NCBI GenBank assembly: GCA_947095585.1 | Contig: OX352765.1 | Location: 89,550,965-89,614,964 of the forward strand | Source of the DNA: Nephrocerus scutellatus | Taxonomy: Eukaryota > Arthropoda > Insecta > Diptera > Pipunculidae | DNA length: 64,000 nt | Direction of reading: 5' to 3' | Notes under the pieces: generated by a model | The model's database searches: none | The model's input: the letters and a program-made list of their open reading frames with translations, nothing else | Told to the model about the DNA's origin: nothing | Shown: piece by piece, positions 10,949-21,971 of the stretch | How the letters are laid out: every line of letters starts with the position of its first letter | How positions within the stretch are numbered: position 1 is the stretch's first letter | Translations under genes and position numbers: made by a program

Positions 10949-13900
10949 ATGGCGACATTTCATATTCATCAGGATATTGAAAAAGAAAATACAATTTTCC
11001 CGATCAAAGAGAAAACTGGAAAAGGCACCGCTCTGCAGCCAGTAGCAGCAGCGGTTGTTGGCGCTAAAGACAAGCAGCGTTCGACATTTGCGCTCCTTAG
11101 CAATGTTAACATTGTACGGGGCGGTGGTGGCGTCGGAGGCGCTGGTGGTGGTGCAATTCAAAAAACTGTAAGTAAAACGATAAGAATATTCCGTTAGAGA
11201 ACGAATTAGATTTGAATATTGCATGAAAAAAAAGGCAGCATTGCGCACGCTCAGGTGTAACAGTATTCTTTCATTCTAACAGTAAATTTCTTGTGATCTT
11301 TTCTTCAAACATTTTAGGCATTCCGTGAAGTAAAAAATGTTAAAATTGTCCAACAACAAAATGATGAAAATGCATTTACTCAGCAACAGCAGCAGCAGAA
11401 GAAGCCATCCGTCATTCCTGTGGAACAATTTAAGACGTTCTCAGTTTATGAAGATAAATGCTTCTCTTCCACAGGGAATGATGAAACTAGAAATGTCGAA
11501 GGGAAGGAGAATATTAAAGCAGCATTTCTCGCCGCTGAGGAGAGCAGGTATGATTGTCATGATTACATTATTGCGTTAATTCCGATAAATACCAAATGAA
11601 ATAATTTTTTAACCTACTATTCTTTTTTTTATTAATTCACCTGTCTGTCAACCATACAGAAATTCTAACAAAGACTATCTTCCTGATGATTCCATTTTGG
11701 ATACTACACCAATGTCCATTACTGATGTCCTATCGCCAATGTCTATTGATCGGTCGCAAATCTCAATTAACACATCCCAAATTGACGATGATAACCACAG
11801 AAAGTTCATTCTAGCTACTCCAGTGCCGCGCAATGATCGTGAGCGCTTCTTTGAAGTTGTGGAATATCAGAATTGCATATTGCAATATTTCCGGGAAAGT
11901 GAGGTAATCCAATTATTTATTTTGCTTTATTTTTATGACCAGCATCTCTGCATTAACATCTTTGATTAGTAAGTAGCCATGTTGAAGTTACTTTAAGAAG
12001 CACATGAATAAACCCATAACGTGGGATAGTAGCGCGGGAAAATTTCTTTCAAAATATCTTAAAGCATAGGAAGAAGGGTAGTCAAGAATGTTAGTCCTTT
12101 TCATGTGGATAATGGCTAATTTGTCATTTTCTCTGCGTGCAATATGCTGCACTGACCATACAAAATTTTATTGTCAATCATCCCAGTCACATACTTCTTC
12201 TGTATGCCTACGGTAATTTCCGTAATGTTTTTTCTTTTCAATTCTTTCTCCGAATTAGGGTTGCTTGATGGTGGTGGTTGTCATCAGTCCATCCTTCATT
12301 TACGCGCAAAAATCCCTTTTCAAATTTTGGCACACATGTTTTCTGTTTTGATTTTTGCTTACCTCGTGTCTCGTCCGTCGTCTACTGCTATCAATTTTGC
12401 TCGGTCTGCATATTGGTCGTTGCCTCAGCAGCTGAAGAAGGAACATTATTTGTTTTTTGTATAAATTTACGCAACATTGTCTGTGTGTGTAGAGGCTGTT
12501 TGCCACCACCCATCTTGCTGTCGCTATGTTCCTAATTAATTCCACGTTTGGTTGCTCGTATTTTTTTCTTACACTTTCTTTTGTTATCACATACTCGCAC
12601 CTCGTCTCATGGGCACCAATGGTGGTCGCGCACTTTTTCTCGATTTTTGTTTTCTTACAATTTTCTGATTTTGTCCCAGACATCTGCTTGATGACCCTCT
12701 GTTTTTAATTAGCTAAGCATTCATTGATTGTTCGACAGGGTAATGAGGGTAACATATTGGCTCTCCCATTTTTTTTTATTTCTGGAGGACTGAGAAAATT
12801 TTATTGAATAACCAACCCACTAGGATTCAAATAACATTAGTGGGCAACGTTCTACTGGTGATTTGATGGCATATCTTAACGAACAGTTGAACCGATCAAT
12901 TGGTGAAATCAAAGCTGTTGCACTCGATATTTCCAAGGCATTTGACTTGATTAGAAGCTATATTTTGAACCAAGTTCAGTTCAAGTAGCAGACCGTATCT
13001 ATCCCCTTGTCGGAGCCCGTTATATATGTTGAATGGGCTTGATAGTGATCCGGATATTTTTACTTAGCTTATAACGTTGGTCATGGTCAACCTACATAGT
13101 CCTGTCAGTTTATTTGAGATGCCGAATTATTTCTCTCATGGCTTTATAAAGTTCTACTCTGGCTATGCTATCATTTGCGGCTTTAAAGTCTATAAAAAGA
13201 TGGTGTAGTTAACTCTAGACTTTTTTCCATCACCTGCCTGAGGTTGTAAATCTGAACAGTTGTTGATTTCCCTAGGATGAAGCCACACTGGTATGGATCA
13301 ATGATGACAGCGTATGGGGCTATTCTGTCTTGAAAAACAAAAACAACAACGTTATACCTTTAGCCTTTACACGACGATTGGTTCTACGCACCGAAAGGAC
13401 TCCAGTGGCTATCAAAACATTGTGCCAAAGATCGTCAACTCAGCAACAGGCTTAAAATTGTATCACCTGGATCCACTTCTACAGGATTCTTCTTCGCCAG
13501 TCTTCTGTTCTGCCTTCCTCTGCTAATTTCGTCTAAGCTTGGGGGCGTCAGCATAGTGTCATTGGTAAAGACAAATTCTTTTGTTAGCTGGCAATTTAGC
13601 AACTCATGAAAGTACTCTTCCCATCGCTCTAAGATACCTTTGAGATCAGTTGATTTGGCTTTGCAGTATGTGCAACGCAGTGTATATTGCGTCATACCGC
13701 GGACTCTTTGGTAGAACTTCGGCGCTTGGTGTGGTCATCGGCCTCTGTACTGTTGTATTTCACGGATGAGATTCTCCTTCCAAGCTACTTTCTTTCGCCG
13801 GTGAACTGTTCATCTCACTCGCAAGACTTACTCTCCTTGCATTAAGGGCGAGTCCTATCGCTTGACCGTAGTAGTTTCTGATCTCTTCGTTACGAAGGGT

Positions 13901-16414
13901 TGCTTGCTGCCATCTCTATAACTCGTTGTACATTGTCATTACATTGTCATTAGTGTTCTCGTGTAATCTATGGGTGCCAATGTACTGCCTAAATACTGGC
14001 TCCCTACCTATTTTTTTCTTTTTTTACATCATACTGAGGGCAGGCATGGAATTCCCGTTCGACTGATTCAAATAATTCTTTTTTATTATCTGGGGAATCC
14101 TCTGTAGGTGCGTTAACGTTTATGAGACTTATGTTTTTTAATTTGCCCCGCACGCGAAGGGTGCATACCCGTTAATTTATTGGTTTATAGACGATAACGG
14201 TGGGTTTCATTCTTTTGCTGACTTGAAACCCCACCTCGAGCACATGATATCTTACATGACAGCTGTAATATACGTCATATTCTGATTTTTGCCAGACACT
14301 ATCTCTTGGATCTCTGTTATGATAGCATTATATTTTTGGATAGGGTATCAGCCAGATGCTGTACAGCTCGATCTCTATACAGTGAGCGTACGTTCCATGA
14401 GGAAATGCTTAAATCGTTTAGTTGTTTTCTTTATCCTGTTAGTCGTCGTTTATCAGTGTATCCGATGCTGATTTTTGGGTCCGTAATAAAGTTTTTTGAA
14501 GGGCGAGGTAATTGGCCTCGCGCCAACCTTACTTTGAAGGGGCTAGCCCAATCATTAAACTTTTCCTGTATTGAAGAAAATTTCCATTTTGATCGCACTT
14601 CCACCAGTCAGGGATACTTACGGCCACCTGCAACTCGAATGCATTCTCAGTTATTCACCCTATTCAGCTGATGGCTGACTGCCTATTGATTCTCTATATT
14701 GTGGTAAAAAAAAGCAAGAAGTTTCCTAAATGGTTTGCATTTTACTGAAAATATTTTCCACACTCTTTGTGAGATGTTTAATTACTGAGCGGAACTGAAT
14801 ATTTGATATTTTCCAAATTACCAACATTTACAGGCAAACTACTTAGAAAACCAACACAAAACTTGACGTATGTACCTAAAAAGGATAACCTGACAATACA
14901 AAATTAGTTTCTAGCCCACCCCTTTCTCCCTTGAACCTTATTCTGTCAGCTTAAAAACTATCCCTTGTACATTGTCAGTTTTGTGGTTTACAGCGCACAA
15001 TGAACTGAGTATCGGATCATTTTCTCAAACACCAGGTTAAAGGGGCGGATGGTTAAATCATCCCCTAATTGGCGCTTATTGAAAATCCTCTTTCGACTTG
15101 TTAGTGATTCGAAAACTTCTACGTGACTTATTAAATGGATCAACGTACAAGTTCTCTCAAAGTATCAGGAAATTGGAACAGCACTTAAATTTTTTTTAAT
15201 TACCTTTTACCGCCATGTTGTGTTATTGCTCTTTGTAGGATTTTTTTCTATATCTTCATTCCTTTACTCCTTTCACACCACTGCACATAGAAAAACCATC
15301 TTCCAAAGCCAAACTACATGAAACGACAACCAGACATCAATTATTCAATGCGAACAATTTTGGTTGATTGGTTGGTCGAAGTCTCCGAGGAATACAATTT
15401 GGACACGGAAACTCTATATTTGGCCGTATCATACATTGACCGTTTCCTCAGTCATATGTCGGTGGTGCGAGCGAAACTGCAATTAGTCGGAACAGCTGCA
15501 ATGTACATTGCATCGTAAGTTGACGTAAAAAGTCGTTGTTGTTGAATGCTCTAACGATCATGATCTATTTTCCCTTCCACCTACAAGGAAATACGAGGAA
15601 ATCTATCCACCAGATGTTGGCGAGTTTGTCTTTATCACCGATGACACATATACAAAGGCTCAAGTGCTTCGAATGGAGCAAATAATATTGAAGATTCTCT
15701 CATTTGATTTGTGTGTACCGACATCGTACGTTTTTATCAATACGTATGCTGTTCTCGTCGATATTCCCGAACAAGTGAAGTTTTTGACTCAGGTGAGTGT
15801 TGGTTTGTTTTTAATGTAAAATTACATCTTTCATCACAACCTCCCCGTATCTCTCTCTCTCTCTCTCTCTCTAGTACATTGCTGAGCTGTCCCTTCTCGA
15901 AGGTGATCCCTATTTGCGTTATCATCCATCAATTGTATCATCGGCAGCACTCGCATTGGCTCGTTACAATATAGATGAGCCAATATGGAGCACTGAACTC
16001 GAGCAAGTGACCACGTATCGCCTTGAGGATTTGAAGGAAGTCATTTTGCATTTGGGCAAAACACATTTGGGTGCCGGTGAACTGGCGCAACAGGCCATAC
16101 AAGAGAAGTACAAGTCAGCAAAGTAAGTTTAGTGAGCTTTGTTTTTGTTAGTCACTGGCTTAAATTATTGTCACCCGTACGAATCGCATAGATACCGTGA
16201 GGTTGCCTCAATCAAGCCAACTGAGATCAACGAAGAACTCTTCGATTCAATCGCTCAAGAATATAATGAAATGTTAAAATTAACCTCAGAGAATTCATTT
16301 CTTGCATCGTCTGCGGCGGCGGCGGCAACGACGGATGATGACCAAAAAATTGGAACAACAGCGACAAGTAATGAGAATGTCCGAAAGATGATCTCCTCAT
16401 TAATGTTTGTCTAG
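10949..16414 (+). CDS. CycA: Cyclin A (G2/M cyclin), seven coding exons
   Basis: Exons are 10949-11167, 11318-11547, 11660-11903, 15291-15514, 15588-15792, 15875-16122 and 16192-16414. All have GT-AG borders and matching phases, giving 1593 nt and 530 aa. The product binds Cdk1 (and possibly Cdk2) to drive S/G2/M and is destroyed by the APC/C at mitosis. The N-terminus [17 protein letters not shown] has a KEN degron at residues 12-14, and a second KEN is at about 136-138. [12 protein letters not shown] and [17 protein letters not shown] match Drosophila CycA closely. The cyclin fold begins near residue 240, with the Cdk and substrate docking helix [12 protein letters not shown] at 251-262, then KYEEIYPP and [11 protein letters not shown] repeats give a Gln run (95-100) and GCG repeats an Ala run near the C-terminus. 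The start is chosen by similarity. Intron 3 (3.4 kb) is full of LINE debris, the other introns are short. Confidence 0.96.
12833..12957 (+). mobile_element. LOA-like LINE RT fragment in CycA intron 3
   Basis: Reads [20 protein letters not shown] followed by [18 protein letters not shown], the fingers/palm region of a LOA or Outcast-like reverse transcriptase. Only about 40 codons survive. It directly abuts the oppositely oriented RTE copy. Confidence 0.65.
12958..14695 (-). mobile_element. RTE-clade LINE copy, 3'-deleted, in CycA intron 3
   Basis: On the minus strand from 14695 the sequence opens with CAGTCAGCCATCAGC, the 5' sequence shared with copies at 25.5, 44.0, 58.2 and 60.95 kb. It then has SLYR-type endonuclease text near 14390, [20 protein letters not shown] (about 13300-13230), [20 protein letters not shown] (about 13205-13140) and NGLRQGD near 13010. 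These are RTE endonuclease and reverse transcriptase motifs in order. Many stops and frameshifts are present, and the ATG-repeat tail and YADD region are missing. It lies antisense to the host gene. Confidence 0.85.
15848..15874 (+). repeat. (CT)n microsatellite forming the splice-acceptor tract of CycA intron 5
   Basis: About eleven CT dinucleotides run directly into the TAG acceptor before exon 6 (15875). The polypyrimidine tract of this intron is therefore a microsatellite and may vary in length between alleles. Confidence 0.9.
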
Positions 16415-17330
16415 ATTCCAGAGATGATATGTTGCACACAAACAAGTAGAGAGAACGAAAAGGTTAGACGATGAGGAGGATGAGTACTGTTGTTGTATAG
16501 AAAGAATGATGTCCGCAAAATGGAATATCACCATCATCATCATCGCTTATCACATAAGATTGTTATTTTAAGTCTGTAGTAGTTCTTTATATTATGTATT
16601 ACATATATTTCTCTTTTATCCGTGCTGTGCTGTCTCTCGTCCCTCAACATCGTCACTTTTTAAATGTACATGATACTTTTCCTTTCGTTTAACAAAATAG
16701 TCTTTCTCCACGCTGAATTATTTATTTGTTTTTTAATCTGCACCAAAATACCCGTAAAAAAGCGTATACGTATTCGTATGTTTATTTGTTAAATATTAGC
16801 GTAACCGTATTTACATGTTTATTTGTTAAATATTTTGATGCCCCGCAACATCTTTCAATCAACAAAGGGTTAACTAAATGGCAAATGAACACAGCAGAAG
16901 CAAACATTGAAAAACTCAAAACTAAAAACTCATTTGGACAAAGATCTGCTATTTGCCATTGTAAACTTGATAACGGATGCGCAATGCGAAGAAAACCCAC
17001 TTCTACTACAACTACTACTACAGCTAATACCTCCAACACCACTTAAACCTTTTCTCTTTTTTTAGTTAAACATAAAAAAGTGTTAGTTTCTTGGCTAACT
17101 ATGCAATTTTATTTTTTTATTATTATAATTATAATTAATATATATATATTATCTGTATATCTAGATATAAATGTGAGTTATTATTCAACTTATATATATA
17201 TACATAAATTTTAAGTTCTGTTCTGTGAACGAAAGCGAAAGTGAAAGATGATATCGAAAGATCGATTTCACTCGCACGTTATGTCAATATTTAATTTAAT
17301 AATAAATCTAAATAAAATTTGTTAATACAT
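16415..17330 (+). other. CycA: Probable Cyclin A 3' UTR
   Basis: Follows the TAG at 16412-16414. AATAAATCTAAATAAAAT at about 17301-17318 offers overlapping polyadenylation signals. Long 3' UTRs with translational control elements are known for fly CycA, but I found only near-matches to the Pumilio site (TGTACATGA near 16665). An ORF at 16726-17046 in this stretch is probably fortuitous. Confidence 0.45.
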
Positions 17331-18071
17331 AGTTGTAAACAGAAGAATTTAGGACTATAATGACATGGCATACACATCTACCAACCACCACATTCTTGCA
17401 AGTGAATGAACCTCACTTTTCGTTTTTTACACAACGACTTGACATGAAGTGTGAAACAAAATAAAAGACAAAACACAATTCCATATAATTACAAATTTTC
17501 CTTCTATAATTTCGTAATTAAAATAAGTATTATTTTTTCTATAAACAAACAACAAAGGAAGGCGACAAAAAGACAAACCCTGCATTTACAATAAAGCTTT
17601 GTATTGTCATTGATATTTTTTTTTTATAACTTGACATTACTAATCTTAATTTCTCGTTCACGAAGCGTTTATATATTTAATCTTTAATAATCATTCATAT
17701 TTCTAATTGAATTTTAATTTTTAAATAACATGAGACACCATGACACTCGCATTATATAGTACAGTACATACCATGTAACCTCGCAGGATATGTCAGATGC
17801 GATGGCTTTTGACCAGCACCACCTCCTGCAATTTATATGAACGTAAACTGGGGTGTGCGTTTGTTTCATATTTTTAAATCCATATATTAATGCATAATTA
17901 AGAAAACAAACAAATGAATGACTTTTGTACGTTTAGATTTAATTACCACATTTTTTTTTAGTTGACATAGAGCTTAGTTATGACGATAAGTACGTACTAA
18001 TTATAATAAACTCTTTTTTTATTACGTCACTCAAAGGATAAAGTATTTTTTTTTAACCTGATGTAGAGAGC
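17331..18071. other. Intergenic sequence, no gene
   Basis: AT-rich, several poly-T runs, no coding signature. Confidence 0.45.
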
Positions 18072-18280
18072 GGGAGGCCAAGACCGGAACCCAGTTGTAG
18101 AGCCAAATGTGATGATGATGTTTATTTGGGGGAAAATTTGAAGTTAATAGAGAAATGTGTCTCAAGTTCAACGAAAGAGGCATAAGTGCATTTGTCAATT
18201 GATTGAAAGCTTATAGATTTTCGTGCGCTTACGGGTTAGGCCGGACCCCGGTTCTGGCCGCTAAAGCAGGGGTCCGATTG
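18072..18280 (+). repeat. RTE 3' terminus and a second partial terminus
   Basis: GGGAGGCCAAGACCGGAACC, then TTGTAGAGCCAAATGTGATG with an ATG-type tail, matches the ends at 2171 and 59776. A second fragment, GCCGGACCCCGGTTCTGGCC, follows at about 18240-18260. Confidence 0.65.
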
Positions 18281-18504
18281 TTTCATCCGTGAATAACTTG
18301 TGAACGGAATGTTGTTATTTGAGATCGTGACATCTGTGAACTTATCGCCTTAAACGAAGAGACCAGAAACAACTAAGGCCGCATATGATAGAACAAAAAA
18401 AAACCTTATAATATGTATAAAGCCAAGGGAGAATCTGTTACCCCACGACTATATAGGTTGAATAACACCAAAGTTATAAGCCAAATAAAGATATCCGTAT
18501 AACA

Positions 18505-18915
18505 ATCAAGCCCATTCAACATCTATAACGGGTTCCGACAAACGAAATGGATGACCCTGGTATTTTTAAAACTGGCATTAGATAAAGTGATCCGAGATTT
18601 CGATGTAAGCGCGAACAAATTTCTATTAGTCTATTCAGATAGTGACTTACGTAGACAATATTGTAAAAATTGATAGAAACCGAAGAGCTGTAGAAGAAGC
18701 TTTCATACAGATATATCAGGCACCACGAATTCTGAGACTGCACTTAAATGAGAACCAAACAAAGTACATGATGGATACGACACGTTTGCGAACTGAAGGT
18801 CTTAACATTGGTCCTTCAGTTAAGGAAGTCAATCGTGAATTTCAAGTGCTGCATTCCTTTCGCTATATTGGGTCAATTGTAGCAGCCGAAAACATCGTGG
18901 GAAATCTTAAATATC
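18505..18915 (+). mobile_element. RTE-clade LINE RT fragment
   Basis: Begins AAGCCCATTCAACATCTATA, shared with the CycA-intron copy. It continues into RAVEEAFIQIYQAPRILRLH, LNENQTKYMMDTTRL and REFQVLHSFRYIGS, the palm/thumb part of RTE reverse transcriptase. The YADD motif is replaced by YSDSD (about 18635). It is decayed. Confidence 0.75.
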
Positions 18916-18949
18916 GAACTTCGTCCTCTCAAAACCCAATGCTCATAGT

Positions 18950-19400
18950 CTCACTCTCACCCCGCAGCACCAAGTATCTCGATGTCATCTAGGATAGGAG
19001 GCTCAGCTGGAAGGTTAATATAGAATAAGGGTAAATAAAGCATGCCAGCAGTAAAATCATTAGCGTGAAATGGGGCCTTCCGCCAAGGATGGCTTTCTGG
19101 ATGTACACAACGGTTGTACTACCAAATCCTACCAATGGGTTGCTAGTCTGGTGATCAGCGATGAGAAAGAAATACAATGCTAGTAGGCTCAACAGATTAC
19201 AGCGATGGGCAGCATCTGGCGACACAGGAGCTTTGCGGTCATGTCCATCTGAGGATGTAAACAGTATCTTACACTTACAAACCTCCTGACATTTACCAAA
19301 TACGTTGTGATGTACGTCGGCATAAAGCATACACATTGTCTTATCATCGTTGCTCCTTTGCTCAGGTCGGGCATCATAAAGACTGTTTGTTATGTGCTGC
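18950..19400 (+). mobile_element. LOA-like LINE RT thumb fragment
   Basis: Frameshifted but readable: TKYLDVI-DRRLSWKVNIE, then a WGL/WMYT-type block and a region resembling the YNASRLNRLQRWAA block of LOA-like elements. It is related to the better-preserved element at 48.7-49.9 kb. The boundary with the RTE fragment falls at about 18915-18950. Confidence 0.6.
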
Positions 19401-19420
19401 GTTGCTTTGTACGTACTATA

Positions 19421-19545
19421 ATCTATATATACAATAAAAACGAATGTCTGTTGGTTTGTAATACGACACTAAACCTCAAAAACTAGACAGAAGATTGAGC
19501 TGAAACTTTCACAGAATATACGAATTAACAAAATCTCGGTTAACC
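19421..19545 (+). mobile_element. Helitron-like 5' end (partial)
   Basis: After an A the sequence reads TCTATATATACAATAAAAAC, then GAATGTCTGTTGG. TC plus a TATA-like run and TGTCTGT is the usual opening of insect Helitrons, and the element at 36953 opens in the same way. No CTAG end could be paired with it. Confidence 0.4.
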
Positions 19546-21242
19546 ACATAGTGCGAATACGATCGAAATGGCGCTTTGTTTAGGTTTAGGCAATAGAACA
19601 CCCCTCCCGTGGAAGCGATGGCAAGGTGTGGATTCATGTGTGCGGATGGCGTAGCGGTCAGGAAAAGCTAGTCTGCTATAAAGGCAATTCATGCGACCAT
19701 CAACTACTCGAAACTTGAACAGTTCCAAGAAGAATTGGCTTCGATTATCCAAATCCTGGATATGTTCCGGGAAACATTAACATAAATGGTAAAGAGCGGG
19801 TGAATTGGCGAAGAATGGCGGCACAATGGAAAAGTTAGTTGTCCAATGAGCTCAGACAAATAATGAATTCTCTCCTTCGCAACTAATTCACAATTAAGGT
19901 TGAGGAGAGCGACTCACTGTGCCATATCAAGAACTCATAAGACCTTCTGCAGGAGTTGTAAGAAGGCAAATGAGAAATGAACTTTCATCCACTATTTTTG
20001 CCAGGATAACTGCAGGATCTAGACTCCGCATTTTCGGTATACCATTTTTGCCGACCTAAAAGAGCTCTTGAATACAGGGGTCGAATTACGAAATCAGTTA
20101 ACGGAGTGAATGAAATCCATACGTTAACGAGTGATGGAGTATTTACATTGGGATGATCACTACTCGTTTACGTAAAAGATCATGCCAAATCAACATTTTT
20201 CAGTCACGTATGTGGTTATTCGATACCTGATCTCGTACTTTAATGCTAGCTTTAAAAAACCTTTCCATATCCATTGTTGAGACTCTCCAGTTCTGTGGTA
20301 TCAAAATAGCGCACTCTAGCGCTAATTGAGGCTCGCGTGGCCAAGTGTAGCGGCGTCCACCACTCCACCTTCCAACCTACCTAGCTCAAAAAGTTCAGTA
20401 CCAGAAATACGCGCACGTTCTCAAAATGTATTGCTCAGCTAAAAACCCTTTTAGCAGCGTTTAGGAGGAAAGTCCTATGTAGATTTGGTCTTCCTGTATT
20501 TAAGGAATTTATAAAGATTTCGGTAAATACAGCAGTGATATCTACGAGCGTCAGGGCTGACATAATACAAAAACTTCGATGGGCAAAACACCAAAGCTTG
20601 GACGTAAGATTTATTGAAGTTTATTTTTTTTTTAAATTCTTTTCTATTGGAATAATTTCTGTACTGTACAACCAAAATCAAATAAAAAAAATGCTTACGA
20701 ATATTTAATTCCCCCTAACACTCCCTTTTCGACGATTCGAACGTGATCCTATGTTAATTCTCGTGTGTTTCGACTACCAACGATTTCTTATTCAGTGAAT
20801 TAGATGACCACATTGTGTTGATTTCGTTGACCCACAGTCGACACCAACTTGTCTCGTGTAAATTTTGAACAAATTTCTATGCTAATTCTCGTCACTAATG
20901 AATAAATTTGAATGTTTTCGTTGTGAGAATTGTGCGACCGTATTGCTTCCAATGAATTTTTTGAATAACTGAGAAGAGTTAATAGAGTTTGTAGTTTCGC
21001 ATTTGTATTTCGAGTTTACAAGAATTCTTCCACATACGTATTTATTTATTTACTAGTGAGTACCCGTCAAAAATTACAGAATTAACTTTTTTCACTGGCT
21101 CAGGAATATATACACTGACATTATCAAAAGACTGGCAGCGGAGTTGAGATATTCTGCTACTAAGGATGTACTATCGTTCATTGGAAGATGGTACGTCTCT
21201 TATAGTAAGTACACCCTAAGATACAATATATCTTGCAGGTCA
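19546..21242. other. No gene recognised
   Basis: Some stretches (for example 19740-19990) have coding-like texture such as NWRRMAAQW but no frame continues and I recognise no family. They are probably more element debris. Confidence 0.35.
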
Positions 21243-21303
21243 CAGTGTCTGCCATATGGGCTAGGGTAGAAACCCCCTTGAGTGTGTGGCATTGAAAAAA
21301 ATC
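21243..21303 (+). repeat. LOA-like LINE 3' tail
   Basis: AAACCCCCTTGAGTGTGTGG then CATTGAAAAAAAT, the third copy of the end seen at 3875 and 49895. It may be the end of the RT fragment at 18950, interrupted by later insertions. Confidence 0.5.
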
Positions 21304-21795
21304 ATTCCTTTCCCTATGCTCTGAAATGTCAATACGAAAAACCACAATACAAAAAATTAACAACAATTGCTTGCATTTATTTCTTTTATTAACAAAAAAA
21401 TACAACTTAACAAATATATATTTTGTATAAAGTGTACAAATAAAAAAAATTTCTACATTAAGTAACCCGGACACCAAAGGAAAAGAGCAAGAGCAGTTAA
21501 CAATTCTAACAAATAATGTTGTTCATTTTGTCGTCTAACAGTGGTAGTGGTAGCAGTTGTTGGTTTGTATTATAAGCTAACATTTTGTTTTTAATTTTAT
21601 GTGAGGATTTATTTTTCATAGAAAAATTTGTTTATTGTTTTCTATTCTGTTAACTAATATTGTCCTTGAAACAACGAGAAAAAAATAAATATACCCTTGT
21701 TATGCACCCGAGATGTTGTGTAGTTCAGCAGCTCCATTTTCTGTAAAAGCGAAATGAGTTTCCGTGCAGTAGTTCGTTCCCCCTCTACTTATAGC

Positions 21796-21971
21796 TTAGT
21801 AAGCAAAGCGTGTGTCAGGATGGAAGCCCAACTTATCCAAAGCTGGCTGACAAGCAAAATTAATCATCGGTGGTGGTCCACACATTAGAACAATAGTTGA
21901 TTTGTCGTCAGCTGGAAAGAGTTGCTCCTTAATAAGATCTTCATTGACAAAGCCAACGCTGTAGTTCCAGC
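21796..21971 (-). CDS. b5 reductase terminal exon, distal version
   Basis: Acceptor CAG at 21974-21972, phase matching the GAAG donor at 26209. Encodes the C-terminal NADH-binding end with [39 protein letters not shown] and the end HPDTRFAY, then TAA. It is the closer of the two to vertebrate CYB5R3, which has a similar GFVNE stretch. Confidence 0.9.

Noticed and set aside
10859..11248. 129-codon minus-strand ORF over Cyclin A exon 1
   Set aside because: It is the antisense shadow of a conserved coding exon.
16660..16675. Pumilio-type site in the Cyclin A 3' UTR
   Set aside because: TGTACATGA is only a near match to TGTANATA, so I did not annotate it.
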